The notes under the pieces are model-generated. The model did no database searches and was not told the DNA's origin. It saw only the letters and a list, made by a program, of their open reading frames with translations. Made by a program: the position numbers and the translations under genes. This document shows positions 26,392 to 40,297 of a stretch of DNA of 64,000 bases, one piece after another. Numbering within the stretch: position 1 is the stretch's first letter; each line of letters begins with the position of its first letter. Origin of the DNA: Promerops cafer (taxonomy: Eukaryota > Chordata > Aves > Passeriformes > Nectariniidae); the NCBI GenBank assembly GCA_013398275.1, contig VZSE01008770.1:639476-703475 (forward strand). Direction: 5' to 3'.

Positions 26392-28585
26392 ATAATTGAC
26401 ATTTTCAAGTTTGACTGATGAGCTGAGGACCCCTCCTTGCAGGGAGTGGTTGGCCTGGGGAGTTTTTCTGGGGAAGACCCCAGGAATTCTGTAGGCCTAC
26501 AGGCATCCAGCTGCTCTGAAAAGTTAGTTCTGGTAGCTGCTGTTAAATTACAGAGGATTATTTTTGACAAAATGGGAATGCTTGGAAGTTGAGTCATAAA
26601 TATCAGTCTCTTCTCTGGAGAAGAGATAATGTTTTCATTATAGCAGAGACAGGATAAGAAATTTAAAGGCAGAATTTTTCACAAAGTATTTCTTATTTAT
26701 TTTTTTCTTTAGTGTATATTGCAGGAAAAAATCCTAAAGGCACTATAGAACATGGATCTGAGGAAAGACAGATTTCACCTTAGCAGAAGGCAGCCAGTAT
26801 TTCTGACAAAATGTAGAATTTATATTTATTTTAATTTGTCTTTTTAAATGGAGCATTAATGAAAATAACATATATTTATTTGTTAACTTAGGCCCTTACC
26901 TTGAAAATAATTTGCCTTGCTGAGTTTGCTTTAAAATGCAAGCAAAATGGATGTGATGTAAGGTTTTTGTTCCTCTCCTGAAGCTTCCCCACCATTCAGT
27001 GTTTCAACCAGAGAAATCTGTTTCATGCAGACATCAAAAATGAGAAGTGCTGACAAACAGAGCATCTCTACAGACAATGACAAGCTCTGTTTGAAGACAG
27101 CAGCATTTGGGGCTTATTTTTTCTTTTTTCTCCTTTTAAATGCAAGTACTGAAGTTTACTGTACTGCTGAGTGAAATCTGAGACATGACATCCGTGTTGG
27201 CATTTCTGCTGTATGAAGAATTTACCCTCAGTCCATGGTCTTTGCTCACTAGTACAGAGCACTGAGGAGAAGTGGCTAATAACAATTAGCAAGGTTTAAT
27301 TTGTCACTGAGACTTTTTGGCCATTCGAACTTAATAAGTCCAATTCCTTTTGTTGTTAAAGAGGCAATTTCTGGCCTTCCATTAATAAAGCATTGTTGAG
27401 TGTCAGCTTCTGATCACTGGCATACAGTGAAACCAGTTTATTTTTCAGCTTCAGTATTCTCCAGAACCCGATTGATTTTTATATTGCTTTTCTGCCTGAA
27501 CATGGGCTCCATCTTCCCAGATGAAAACCTGATACCCTTTCTACATGGAGCTCTGGACTCATGATGACATTTGAAGAGAAAATGTCATTTTGTGCCTGCT
27601 GAAGGTGTGATGGGACGCTCTGGCCTGGCGGGGCTGGGAGCCAGTGCAGAGTCAGAGACATCAATGCTAAACTGCAGCGTAAGAATTGATAAATTCAGCA
27701 ATCTCATGGACACTTTTGGTTGCAAATGGCATCTTGACTGGGTTGGTTTTGCTGTAGAGCAAGAGCAGGTGTGCCTCGAGGGGTTGTGATGTTTTACAGG
27801 GAAGTGTCCTGTCTCAGGGAAACTGGGAGTGACCGTGGCTCTTAGATGCTTCTCTCTAGAAATTAAATGATTGTTCCAACATATTTCATCCCTAAAAAAA
27901 TGCCAATTAATAATTAATTTTTTCAAGTGAAGGACTCACCCAATGGAAGATACAGTAACCTCTGTCCCTGTGTATGAAGTACTGAGAATTTAGTCATAGG
28001 AGCAAGAAACCCAGGGCTTGTGTGAATTGTAGAAACACAAGCTGAAAAGGACTGACTTCAGTGTGAGGAAGTTAAATAGAAAAAGTTCAGCTCCATTTCA
28101 TGTGAAGTTTGCACTGCCTGCATTACCCCCAGTAACCTTGCCAGTATTATGATTTTTTTTTACCCTTCTCTCCATAAAGGCCTTATATATAAAATAAATA
28201 CCAGCAATAGCCTTCACTGCATTTTCCCAATGGGGATTTTATTACAAATTTTTGTCTGTGTTTTCTTGAACTCTCGTGTATTTTTAAGCTGGTTTGCTAT
28301 GTATTTTGGCCTCTGTTGAGTCTCCTCTTCACCTCCAAATTACAGTGGCTGTTCCCAGACTTCTTCTCATGTCCTGACACAGAGGAGGAGCCAGGGTGTC
28401 TCTGCAGCCTGGGCAGACTGTCAGTCACTTGGAAAAATGCCTCTTGGCTCAGCTCCAGCCTGCTGAGAGCCAAGTAGGCTGCTGGCATTCACCCTGAGAC
28501 AGAAATCACTGCCCTTCTGAATGGGAGACTACAAGAAATTCCTGTATGTATAGCAGAGGGGCTAGATATGTATATATTCATCTCC

Positions 28586-28632
28586 AAACCTATATCTATC
28601 TATATATAGATATATATATATCTATATCTAAA
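28586..28632. repeat. TA/TATC-type microsatellite
   Basis: Alternating TATATC, TATCTA and TATAGATATATATA units form a partly palindromic AT-rich tract. It can fold on itself because TAGATATATATATATCTA is self-complementary. It is simple sequence and probably length-variable between individuals. Confidence 0.8.
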
Positions 28633-31600
28633 ATGATAACTGGAAAGTACTTAATGATTAAATGCAGACAGACTCTGACCCTACAGAAGGCCAGGAGCCC
28701 TGTGCCAGGAGCTGGAAGGGATCATCATCTCATCATGGATGGTCAGCCTGGGAGCAGCAGCTCAGCCTTTGACCCTGGGTGGAGCCCGCTTGTGTCCCCT
28801 GGTCGTGTCCTGGCCCATGGGGGGTGGCCTGCTGGCCCTGTCACTTTGCACCCCTCAGAAAGAGCTGGAGAGCTGATGAGCAGAAGTTTGTGGAGATGGT
28901 TTTGTCTGTGCAGTTGGTTTGTTGCTAGGATCTCAGGGTATCAAAAGCCAAAATGAATCCCTATCTTGGTCTATTCTCAGCCACTGAACATAATGTGTCT
29001 TTTATAACATTCTGCTGCTTGGAGGACTCAGCCAGCTCTTCCAAATCCAGTGTGTGCCTCGCCAGTCAACAGTCTCACAGAAATATAGTGCTCTAGATGA
29101 GTCAGGCTGAGCAGAATGATATATATATTTATTTATTATTGCACAATCATCTGCACGCTATTTAGTGTTTATAGGCTTTTGTTGATGTCTGTTTTCTTTC
29201 TGAGGTCTGAGTGCTATTTTATAAAAATCATATCAGGTCCCTGGACATTATAGAATATAAATATGTAAAAAGTGGGCTGATGCTAAAATTGTATTAACTA
29301 AATAATTCACAATGCAAAAGCTGTGTTTCCATGAAATTCTCTTCTCACAGTGGCAGCACCAGGTCTGGTTTATTTGGCAGAAAGAGCAAAAGTAAAGAGG
29401 AGATGATCAGGAACAGATAACAGCTGGGTAAATATTGTGCTTATCTTGAACATGGATTTATGTTTAGAAACAGTAGCAAGAATCAGAGATGATAACCACA
29501 TAATTTCAATTATTAAAAAGCAATTAAAATTTTAAAAGTCTGAAAATATTTGCTATTTTTCTTTTTATTCAGTTCTAATAGCATTACACCACTTTTTGTT
29601 TAATCCTGGTTCTTTTAGCTTTTACCTTTTTTTGTATCTAAAAGATACCAATATTTTACCTCACTTTTTCATCAACAGAAAAGAGAACAGAGAGGAAAAG
29701 GAGGGAGTGTTTCTTTCAGAAACTTAGAACTCTGAGAAGTTGGGAAGGCTCTTGTTGTTAAAACAAACATGTAATTTTAACCTTAGACATTGCAATAGCT
29801 TTGTTCTCATGAAAACTGAATTGAAGAGATAAATTAAAAAACTCTTGTGAATTGAAAGAGGTAGGAGAGGAAACACTTCCTATCCAAAATAGCCACAGTG
29901 ACTACAAGGGATGATATTTTGAGTAGTTGTGTGGTTCACTGGGGAAGGGAGGGCTGTGAAGGTAGCTTGGAATGTGTTTGCTCTTTTAAGGCACAGCTGA
30001 CAAAAAGAAATAGAAGCAGAGATAGGCTGGGTCTAGTTATACTCATTTTTAGCTCAGTCATTTGCATCAAACTGCATTGCAGCACATTCAAACAAAGTGG
30101 AAGCAAAAGCCACTGAATTTTCTGCATCACAGCAGAACGGAAGGAAGCCAGAAAGCATCATTTGTGCCCTACTGGTAGATCTGAAATATTTTTCTCATTC
30201 AGATTAGTAGATCTGCTGCTCTTCCAGAACATTTTTGGTGAGGGGATGGTGGAGGTGGTGAGGAAGAAAGGTGCTTCCATGCACAGCCAGACTAATAAAA
30301 AAAATCTCTTAAGACAAACATTGCACTGGTGCTGTTCTCCTGTGCACCTGCAACTTTCATGTGCACACACAGACTGGGCTGGGCATTATCAGCTCTGAGC
30401 AAATTGAAATTAGGGTTTCCCATGGAATTCGAGCAGCCCTCAGCTGCTCTGCTCCCCTTTGTTTTCACAAATTCCAGAGGGTTTATTGCTTGGCTTGGAG
30501 AAAGTGCTGCAAGGGGGACTGTGCAGTGCATTCAGTTTCCCAGGAAGAGTCACAAGCAGCAGTACAACTTGCAGAAGGTCTAAATTGCATCTTCAGCATT
30601 CCTGGTGGTGCACTGAATTTTGGAGTCCACCTTGCACCTGTTCTGAAGAAGAATGTGCACGTGGGCATACATACATGCATACCCCTAATCTATCCCTGTT
30701 TATTAAAAATATTTCAATGTTAAAATAAAAAAAAAATGCTTCTTAAACCTCTTCCACAATTATACTTTGATATCACATAGTATTTGCCAAATCAGTTAAA
30801 GGATTAATTTATTCCTAATATTTATTTAAGCCTGTTTATGAATTGAATTTCCTCTGGACTAATTAAACAATGAATACCACCAGCAGTGCACCCAGCATGA
30901 GGTTTGTTGTTTCTCCTTTACCCACTCACTTTTAGCTTTTTTGTGAAGGGTGTAGAAAGGAAATATTGCAAATGGAGCTAATTTGATGTTTCTAGAAGAG
31001 CAGCCTTTTGTAAGATGCTTTGATTACATGGCAGAGCAGCTTCTAAAAAAACCTATTTAGCTAAGTGTGGCTTCTTAACTCCAAACAGGGGAAAAAATTA
31101 CAAAATGACTACTCAAGTGAGTATAACAAGAACAAGGAAGATAATCTTAACAAGCCCTGGGAGGCAGATCATTAGCTGGAATTCCTACATCAGTAAATGT
31201 ATCTGCCACACAGCTTCAGCATCTCTGAGGTTCTGTGCAAGCCCCATCCTGAAAATGTGCTCATGGGGCTTTTTGTGTTGTGTACAGTGCCTTTGCTTTG
31301 TTTTCAAGTCACGATAAGGAAAAAAAAGCTGCACCTTTTAGTCACATTATTCTTTCTGTGTCTTGCAAATGATGTCTTAATTCTGCCTCCTTGTGCAATA
31401 TTTTTCTGGGTCTCTGTTTTCTATCTTTAAAAATATTCAGAACAGAAAGCAGGGAGAAGAAACTGAGAGTTGGTGAGGTGATGGAGGAACCTACAGAAAA
31501 TTAAATTCCTTTTCCATTTAATCTTTTATCCTGTGTGAAGAATGTCAGTGTTGCACAGTAAAACAATATTTGGGTCACAGATTCCTTTGTATTTTGTTGA

Positions 31601-32468
31601 GAATTCTCACTGCCAGTATCTCATGCAAGATGACTGCTGTAAAATTTGACTTTGCAAGCATTGTAGGCACTAAAAAAATTTTTAAGGGATTTTGTTTTTG
31701 GTTTTGGTTTTTTTTTTTTAATTCAAGGTGGATTGCTATTTAAGCAAATTTGATCTCAGGCTTCCCCTTGGAAACAGTAGCTCAAGTTTTTATTTCATTT
31801 CTTAGCTCTTCTGTTGGCTTTCTCTTTTCCTGGCAGCAAAAACAGTAACCTCAAGATAAAAGCAGAATGTAAACAAACTCCATTGCATATTCCAAATGTT
31901 ATTTCCCACTTATCATTTAGATTAGCTTTTTTTGTGTGTGTGTAATTGGAAAAAGTGATAAAGCTTTGGCACAAAGAATTAAATACAAGAGGAAAAGCCA
32001 CACAGAAGATTCATATATGGAAAGCCTTACACAGCACTCTGACGTGCACAGCTATGGATCTCTGATCAATAACAATCTCTTTTCAAAGAATCTGAAGTTA
32101 ACATCAGATCTTATTCCTCAGTAGAACACCAAAAGGGAGAAACAAAATGAGGAAATTGCCTCCCAGGTGCTGTTTTGATACCCCACTTGTGAACATCTCC
32201 TTGGTAAGGCCATCCAAATTAGACAGGAACAACACAAATCTATAGGAACTTGATAAATGCTACAGTTATGTATTGATTTTTTTCAGCAGGCCTTTTACAT
32301 GCTGTGGTTGAAAGAGGCTTAACTCACAATTTCTGGCCAGCTGTAATCCATGCCCCAGCATTTCTTCAGAGATGATTGACTCTTGCCTGTAATTATGGTT
32401 TACACCTACTTTTACACCCCTGGTTTAGTAGGTGTCTGCATGGTCTGGTTACATGATGCAGGCAAACT

Positions 32469-32514
32469 CAGAACTGTAAATTCCTCCTGTCCAGAACTGT
32501 GAATTCCTCCTGTC
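32469..32514. repeat. Tandem duplication, 23 bp x 2
   Basis: Two adjacent 23-base units starting CAGAACTGT (32469-32491 and 32492-32514) differ at one position (A/G at unit base 10). This is a small and recent slippage event with no coding consequence. Confidence 0.75.
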
Positions 32515-34618
32515 CAGCCCTGCAGCCTCACCTGCACTTCCACAGTTTGCTGAAAATGTCATCAGGAGGGAATTGCCTCGCTCTGCAGAATTTTGCAAAA
32601 GATGAATTCTGACCTCTGAATTTGCTTGTTGCAGCTCAGATGTAGGAGGAGGAATATGAGAAAGATAGGAATATTACGTTATTTTTCAAATTAATGTCAC
32701 TGACTTTAGCACCCTTGAAAATGTTCTGACCTAAGCTGATCATCTGGGCTTTTTCTATAGCAATGGGAGATGACAGTGAAGGGACTCCTCATTCTTTTTC
32801 AGTGGTGAAGGGGTCCTAAATGAACAGCTCTCACCAGACTTTTCCTCAGTCACCCTGGATAAATATTTGCAGGAAAATATTGGTGGAGAGGAAGTGGATG
32901 TGGGGCAACAGGAGAAAGAGGAGCAAATGTTTATGGCACAGTGTCCTTTCACTGGTTCTCTTCACACATCAGCATGCTGAAGAGGGTTTTTCCATCAGCA
33001 TCCTGTAAATATCTCAGGTCTCTTGAAGTGACAGGATGAGTCCCAGCCAGGGCAGGATTTTGGTTTTCTGTGTGTGTAGAAGAGGCAGCTTTTACCTTCC
33101 TAGTAGGAATTAGTAAGCGTTAAGCTCCTCAACATCATCCCTAACACACCTCTGCCAAAAGTGAAGCTTGCAGAGTGATTCTAAAACACAACTCAGAACA
33201 GAAATTCATCACCCAAGAGGGACCCACACAATAATAACACAGAGAGCAACCTGTATCTTCACAGGTGAAGAATAGCACCTTACAAATGAGGCTAGGAGAA
33301 TTCAGGTAAATGATCTTTGGAAATTTTTGACTCCCAGATTATGCAGAGCTGACTTCTTAAGAGCACAAGACATGTAGATTTTCAGTGCTTAAGAGTTCTC
33401 AGCAGATTCTTATCATTTTGAGGAAATGCATGAAATTATGCTGATCAATACTTTTGCATTTCATAAGAGAATTACACAACAAGAAACTCAGCATATATGT
33501 GCCTTTCTAAAAAGGGTCACTTCCTTGAAACAAGACTGCAGATATATAAAATGTGAGACATAATAAGTATCTTTAAAAAGACTGAATAAAGAAAATACTG
33601 AGAACAAAAACATTTAGAAGCTTAGCTTCAGGGATAGCGGAGAATAAAGGAGCACAGTGGAACTGTAGGAACTTCAGAGCTCATTCAACATTCTTTTTGT
33701 TTTTTTTTTTTACTTGAGAGGATCTTTACTAAGGAAATATGTGCAAAGTATGCAAGTACAGCAGTCAGCGTTCTGTTTGCAGTTCCATCACAGCTGTAGT
33801 TTTCATGACAGAAATCAATCAAAAGACTGTGTGGGAACTGCAAAGAGCAGGGAAAAATCCATCCAGGACAGAGGAATTAGATGAAATTATAATGCACTTC
33901 ATAACTTTAGTTGTTAAGGTACTCATAAATTCATTACCTGCTCTGCTGGAAAAACTTTACAAGAAGCAGCATTACTTTTGTAACTGTTTGGTAGAGATTG
34001 CACCTACTTGGACAGGGTCATAGAAATGGGAATTTCTTTCGTATGCTTGCAGGATCCTTTCACCAAATAAAAGGAACAAGAATACAGTCAGGCTTTGACA
34101 AAATTAAGTAATAAGTTGGATAAAGTTTTATTGCTTCATGTTTTCAATTAGAGTTTGACTATCTATAGGCTTGCAAATATTAAATGAGAGCAAGAGAATC
34201 ATCAATTTAAATACTTCCACTTTAAATTGGCAAAACAGACAAGAAAAACATTCATCATCTTGTTATTTTCAAAGATTTTTTCCAAATAAATGCTATGGTG
34301 CCATGTAAAATTTGGAAGGACTTTGTCATGTATTGACCTAAGACTGGAATTTCTTTGGGATGCATTTGCAAAAAAAAAATTAATTCCACTTCTAGTGCAT
34401 TTACCCTATAAAGCTGAAGAGTCTTTTAGGTATGATATTATATTTAGTGGGATTTACTTGTACCTGGTGCGTCTGTTTCAACTTTGTAAATGACACAAAA
34501 CGTGCAGCAATCCATCTTTTCAACTAAAGGTGAGAATCTAACCAGATACAGCAGGATACCATGGAAAAGGAATCTGAGACCAGGGAATGTGTGGGTTGCA
34601 TATCACAGAACAGTAATT

Positions 34619-34620
34619 AC

Positions 34621-34651
<31 letters not shown>

Positions 34652-34716
34652 TTATCTATATATATACACACACATATATCTATATATATACACACACATA
34701 TGTATACACACACATA
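34619..34716. repeat. Compound (TA)n/(CA)n microsatellite
   Basis: About 100 bases of alternating purine-pyrimidine repeats: a TA run, a long CA run, then interleaved TATATA and CACACA blocks. Such tracts are usually length-polymorphic. Apparent open frames here encode Tyr/Ile/His/Thr repeats and are artefacts. Confidence 0.92.
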
Positions 34717-37465
34717 ACTTTTAAAGTTTTGTGTGCTGCTCAGGTATGTGCATTTTTCTCCTAGTGGGTCTAACAGCAACATCCCTTGAGCTGAGTGTTT
34801 AGCAACTAATTAACAAAAGACTGAACTGCAGCTCTGTCAAAATCATTGTCCACCTTGGATGTCTCTGCAATGAAAGGGTGGTAAAAAACACCTTTTTTCC
34901 AAACATGCAACTGTGTGAAATGATAATTCTTTAGGAGGCAGCTGTTGGGAGCTGCCTGGTTGCCTTTCTGGGGCGCAGGTTCAATACCATCCATCTCTGA
35001 GCCAGGACACAACACTGTAATGCACTGACCCTTCATTCCCCCTGCGACTGCTGCAGGAAAAATTGCAGGAGCTTTGATAGGTTTTGCTTGTTGCAGGTTA
35101 AAGATCAATGTTCAATGGACACACAAGGCAGGGAGACAAGCTTCTCTTTTATTCCCATTAGTTTTAGGAGAGAGTTGGCTGCAAGTGAATTATTTGGCTC
35201 ATTTGAGGATCTACGACACTGCAGCAGAACTCCAGAACTCCATAAGGACTCGAGAACTCATATGATAGATTCATTTCTGGATTTTTTTTTTTTTTAAATG
35301 TGATCAAAACCCACCTGAATTTGTTTCCTTCAGTTCTGTCAGCAAGTATTACTTGTGCTGCCTGCCCCTTTCCCTGCTGTCAGTATTCTCCACTGGTCCC
35401 ATGGGATGTACAGGGTTTGCATCAGCTGCTGTGTTCTGCAGCACTTGTTTGCCAGGGAAAATCACCCCATGATAAAGATGAAGGTTGCACATTTCACCTA
35501 CAAACCACTAATAAAGGTCACAGCTCTAAGTGAGGAGAGAAACTTTTCCTTGCATCTGAAGTATGTGAATTGCACTGAATTTTCTCTGGTTCACCTTTTC
35601 TATGGTTCACCTTTCCATCTTCAAACATTTTCTTTATTTTTTTCCCCCTCATACACAATAACTACTTTACTCATTTTCTACCCTTTGGAAAGTTAAAATC
35701 TTTTGCTTCATTTTTCTTTTAAAACAACAGCTCCGGTTCCTGCATGTGTTCTCTTTTTGTCTCTGCTGTAATTTTTCTGACATTACTATTTCATAAACTC
35801 TTTCAGATATATTTCAGTCTGTTTTTTGTTGCTAGCTCAGTTCTGAAACTGATCCAACATTCGTAGCTCTAGTGAAGTAAAGCACAAATTTCTCCTTAAA
35901 CACTCTGAAAATATGTTCCACTATTGCTCACAAAGTAGGAGATCAAGTTTTGTAGTTCTGCTTTTTTTTTTCTTTCCAGATTTATATTGAACAGAATTTG
36001 ATTTTTCCAAGGGTAAATTACATGTCTGTGTTTTGAGAGATTTTACTTTACAGAATTGTCCTTCATTTCTAGCTATTTGTAAGATGTAATTGCAAAGTTA
36101 GAGAGGTTGAATTTTTGGGGTTTTTTTGGTTGTGTTTTACAGTTGCTTTTAACGACAGGTAGGAAAAAATGCACCAGCCTTATGGTCAGTCTGGGGAAAG
36201 AGAAGAGCTACATTTTCTGTCATAGATGTGAATTTGGTGATACACAGCACAGTTAGCCAGGAGCAAGGATATTGCTACCAGTAGAAACCGAGAGAGAAAA
36301 ATACAAATGAAAGAGAGAAGCTGGGGTCTCTAGTAAATTATTTAGCTTTCCTCCAGGCCCCTGAAACAAAGCCCAGTGCCAATTCACAGACACTGCCCTG
36401 AAGTCAGTGAAACAAGTTTTGATCTACAATCACTTCAATCATTAGAAAAATAGAGAGCAATAATGCTATTTCATCTGCTTTGAAGTCTGCCAGGCTCTTT
36501 TCAGCCTGCAGATTTCCACCAAACCGAATTTTATCCTCCAAGGATAACTCAGAGCCCCGTAGTACTGGTGGGTTTAGGTTCTAATTATTTGCTTGCTCCC
36601 AGATATCTTCTATGATACCTGTTATGCACAATTGTGGGGCTGGTTGGGTGGAGGATTCCACACTCATGGTGCATCATCTGTCTGCCTAAACATCTCCCAA
36701 ATTAGCTCTCACCTTCTCTTTACCTAGGTTTGGCTGTTGTGGCAAGTAAATTATGTGGTAATTAGTTAACATTGCCCACCAAACCCCACGTTTTTCAAAA
36801 AGCTGAGGTGCTGCTCACACTAGGTGAGAAGTGCTTTGATGGAAGCAGCATGTTACATTAATTTTTCTGTGTCAATCCAGCAGGGGTCACAACTGGAAGA
36901 TGGCTTTTGTGCTCCATCCCAACGCCTTTCTCACCCTCCATCTCTTCCTCCTTCTGTGCAATCACAGAATCACATGGAATGTGAAACTGCACCCTGATGA
37001 GGGCCAGTTTTGCTCTTGGTGTCCTCTTCAGTCTCTTCATTAAAATTAATCTGTTCTGGCAGGACAGTTCTTAAAACAACCTCCTTCAACAGATTTCTCT
37101 TTGGTGAGCTCATAAATCCAAATCAAATTGGATTAATCAGCTTATAGGGCAGGCTTTATGGGCTGAGCACAAAACTTTGAGATCACTTTTTTGGAGGCAG
37201 AGCAACTCTTTCATTGTTCTGCTGGCAAATACTTACGTACTAGACATATAAATAGGTGATTTTCTATTTTTGCTGATGGGTTAAGGTGCCACCAGCACGT
37301 GTATATTTATTGTGTCGGTGTCACACATCTGCCTCTCTGGAGAACAGCTTAACTCAATACCACAGGGGTCAGTGTTATTCTATTTCCCACCCAGCACAAA
37401 ATTATCTGGGCAGAGGTTTCTCCCAGATACCTTTTCTTACCTTTTAACAAAAAAAAAAAAAAAAA
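34717..37465. other. Non-coding AT-rich DNA, no gene recognised
   Basis: I found only short open frames (up to 113 codons), a poly-T run near 35282-35295 and ordinary low-complexity patches. No repeat family or RNA gene could be identified. It ends in a 17-base A run that abuts the assembly gap. Confidence 0.6.
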
Positions 37466-37558
37466 NNNNNNNNNNNNNNNNNNNNNNNNNNNNNNNNNNN
37501 NNNNNNNNNNNNNNNNNNNNNNNNNNNNNNNNNNNNNNNNNNNNNNNNNNNNNNNNNN
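37466..37558. other. Assembly gap (93 N) inside a poly-A tract
   Basis: Ninety-three undetermined bases are flanked by 17 A on the left (37449-37465) and 10 A on the right (37559-37568). The break is within a long A homopolymer or at an A-rich simple repeat. The true length is unknown. Any open frame that runs through it is meaningless. Confidence 0.98.
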
Positions 37559-37568
37559 AAAAAAAAAA

Positions 37569-38955
37569 TCTTGCCATAAAACACCTCTTTTACTGGCAGA
37601 TACTGCCTTATTTTTTTCAGGAAGTTTTAAAACAAGGTCAGTATTTTCACATCCACACAACATAAAAATTTCTTCCCAGTTTTTTTCCCCTGGGCAGTGA
37701 GATTTTTTTTGCACATCATTCTGGCCAGCAGCAGCCAGGGGTATCAAAGTGAAGCCTTCCATGAAAAAGCACTAAAATATTTGTGCTGCAGCATGAAACT
37801 AACAGAAGTCTATATTATTTTCAGGAGACTTTCTCAGAACTAAGCATTTCACCTCAGTTAGGTGCCATTTTTCTCCTGTCGACCTCTGTGGAATGAAAAT
37901 TACAGAGTCTGACAAAACCAAAGATTTGCTGGCTGACAGACACTAACTTCAGTTCAGCTTCTACTTCTAATTTCATTTTTCTTTCCTCATGTCCCTAGTC
38001 CCTTCCTCTGTGGCTTTAGCTCAAGTTATTTTTTCACTCCTTGGTCATTCCAAGGAATTCCAAGGTCAGAATGAGAGAGGATCTGCAATTGTACTTTTTT
38101 TTTTTCTTACTTATTGCTTGTCTGAAAAGATCAAGAGCAGGTGCCCATTTTCAAAACAAGAATGAAAATGATTTTATGGAGCTGTATGGCCAGAAAACCA
38201 CAAGCTTTGTTGTGACACGTTCCATGATTTTTCTTAAAGCTCCCACCTCAGCCTGGTCACGCACTCAGCTGATGGAGAACTGGATCTCCAGTGAACAAAA
38301 GAATGCAATTTTAACTGCTCCATATAAAACTTCATTTCCTTTCTCCTAGTTGGACTTTAGCATTGCTTTTTGCTTTTGCAAATGTCTGTCAATTTAGACA
38401 TCTAGACATGTTTAGAAACAATCCTGTTATGCTCTGAATTCCTCTGCCCTTTTGGACCTTCTCATACCTCTCTTTAGCCCATTTTCCATATTTTTCTCTC
38501 TTTTACTCCCAGTCTACACTACAACCCTCCTTTCCTCCCTGCAGTTTCCTCCTCTGCCCATTTTTGTCCCAAATAGCTCTCGTTGTGAGCATTTCCTCCT
38601 CCTCCTTCCCAGCACACCCTCCTTCATGCCACATTTGGAGGATTTGTGTAGGATGAGGCTCTGTCTACCTTCCTGCATGCTGGCAGAGAGTGGCCTTCTT
38701 TACAAGAGGCAGCTTTGCTTCTATTTTCATCACTGACAAAGTAACTTCAAAGATTTTGAGGCTTCCAATTATATCAGAGATGGCTGCTTTTTCAACCTTT
38801 CCGCTTGAAGTGCTGATTCACTCAAACTTTTGATTTTTTTTTTTTCCTTCATCATTCTGGCACTTCACTCTTGTTATATTTCTTACTCTTTTACTGATTC
38901 TTCTCTTCCATCTCCACTGAAGCATTGGGTAATCCTAGTTGAAAAGGTAAAATAT
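37569..38955. other. Non-coding DNA between the gap and a CR1 copy
   Basis: The stretch holds a poly-T run near 38095-38105, a pyrimidine-rich patch (about 38455-38625) and open frames of at most 102 codons. No family is recognisable in it. Confidence 0.55.
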
Positions 38956-38959
38956 CCAA

Positions 38960-39078
38960 AATTGTGGTCACCACAGAGCAGAGATCAGAGCCTGCCCCTC
39001 CTCTTCCCCTCACGAGGAAGTTGCAGACTGTGATGAGGTCTCCCCTCTCCAGGCTGAACAGACCAAGTGACCTTTGCA
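38960..39078 (-). mobile_element. CR1 LINE fragment (ORF2 C-terminal part)
   Basis: Read on the minus strand, this encodes a peptide running GLFSLERGDLITVCNFLV and then a Gly-rich stretch with SDLCSVVTT. It matches the usual C-terminal region of the CR1 reverse-transcriptase protein, in which a RLRGDLI..YN motif is followed by LFS.VTSDRTRGNG. The copy breaks off before the DRTRGNG part and lacks the rest of ORF2 and the 3' tail, so it is a short internal piece and cannot move. The short open frame around it (38891-39085 minus) is a remnant of ORF2, not a gene. Orientation is opposite to the other two CR1 copies. Confidence 0.85.
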
Positions 39079-40295
39079 AAAGCATAGGTATTAATGTAAA
39101 AAGAAATTTACCATCAAAAGAAACATCTCCTGGTTTAATATATTCTGCCTGTGTGCTTTGTTACTGCAACAGCTTTTTCTTATCAACTGGGAACTCTTAT
39201 TGTTACGAAAACTGGAAAAAATAAGAAGCAAATATTTTGCTTGAAAATGAGTTTCTGTGTGTGCACTCAAATCTAATCGATAACCTCTGGGATTAATTGC
39301 TGTAATTGCAAATGTGTGTTTTACAAGGAAAAGTCTTCACCTCTTGATAGTACATTCCTGTAGCCATACAAAGCTCTAAAAGAGAGAAAATTGTAGTCTA
39401 ATAATTTTTTAAAAACATAAGGTTTTGAACTGCTTTTTTGGTTTGTTTGGATTTTTTTTTCAGCAGGCTAATGTAGATTAGAGAGAAACCAAAATGGAGT
39501 AGGAAATCCTCTCTAAGTACTAAAAGACAAGGGCATATTGCAATAATGTAAGGTCTTATTTTGTGATTACAGAATATAATTTTTTATTAGCATCGTTTCT
39601 GACTTTTTTCTCCCATAAGTGCTTTTAGTTGGATTAGTAAACCAGTGCTCTGATCCCATCTGCTGTTTTTATCTCTATTGTCATATATCCCACAGGCAGT
39701 TAAAGCATCCCTCTGACAGAAATATGACAAATTACATGTAGGCTTTTGAATGTAGCAGTCTGTAATTGGCTGCTAGCCAAAAATGTGCTTTAAATCTCAT
39801 CAGTAGCTGGAATATCTTGATGATACCATTTCTTATTCTGCTTTATTTCTTCAAGTATTTCACATACAATTCAGCTCAATGCATCTTTGAAGAAAGATCA
39901 TGACTTTTTTTTTTTTAATAGACCTCCTTTTGGAAATGCAGAATTCCTAAATCTTTAGCCCTTAAGCTCAGCACATACCTCACTTTCACACTAAGTGGAG
40001 CAAGTGTCCATGAGGAACATCCTTGACTTAAAAACAAAGTTAGCAGAATGTGTATTTTCACAGGGCTAATTAGTCCTTACACCTCCTTGCATTGAAGAGC
40101 TAGAAAGCAAAATTTTCCCTAAGTAGTAGAATGGTGATACAATTTGATATCAATATTATCACATGTACCATATGCATTAATGTTGATGATCGTAATAAGT
40201 AAATTCACTTTTCTGTCAATCTTACAAAGTCAAATTTTCGTTGTAGTAGAGAATATTAAGGCTACTTTTTCTAACAGTTTATCACAGACTGTCTT
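39079..40295. other. Non-coding AT-rich DNA, no gene recognised
   Basis: Only T-rich runs (near 39451 and 39905) and short open frames are present. Nothing identifiable. Confidence 0.55.
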
Positions 40296-40297
40296 TT

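Larger units (their letters stand above)
25181..34618. other. Non-coding AT-rich DNA, no gene recognised
   Basis: The block starts with a T/G-rich low-complexity stretch just after the LTR remnant (about 25179-25240). It holds a short TA-rich microsatellite at 28586-28632, small tandem duplications at 26348 and 32469, and a GC-richer patch at about 28680-28880. Open frames reach 136 codons (28546-28956 plus) without recognisable domains. Nothing else could be supported. Confidence 0.6.

Noticed and set aside
34490..34764. Open frames over the TA/CA microsatellite as short proteins
   Set aside because: The peptides are simple dipeptide repeats created by the microsatellite.
36961..36982. ATCACAGAATCACATGGAATG, another possible reversed CR1 tail
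   Set aside because: Too short and not followed by the GGAAGGGACC-type block that a real tail would have.
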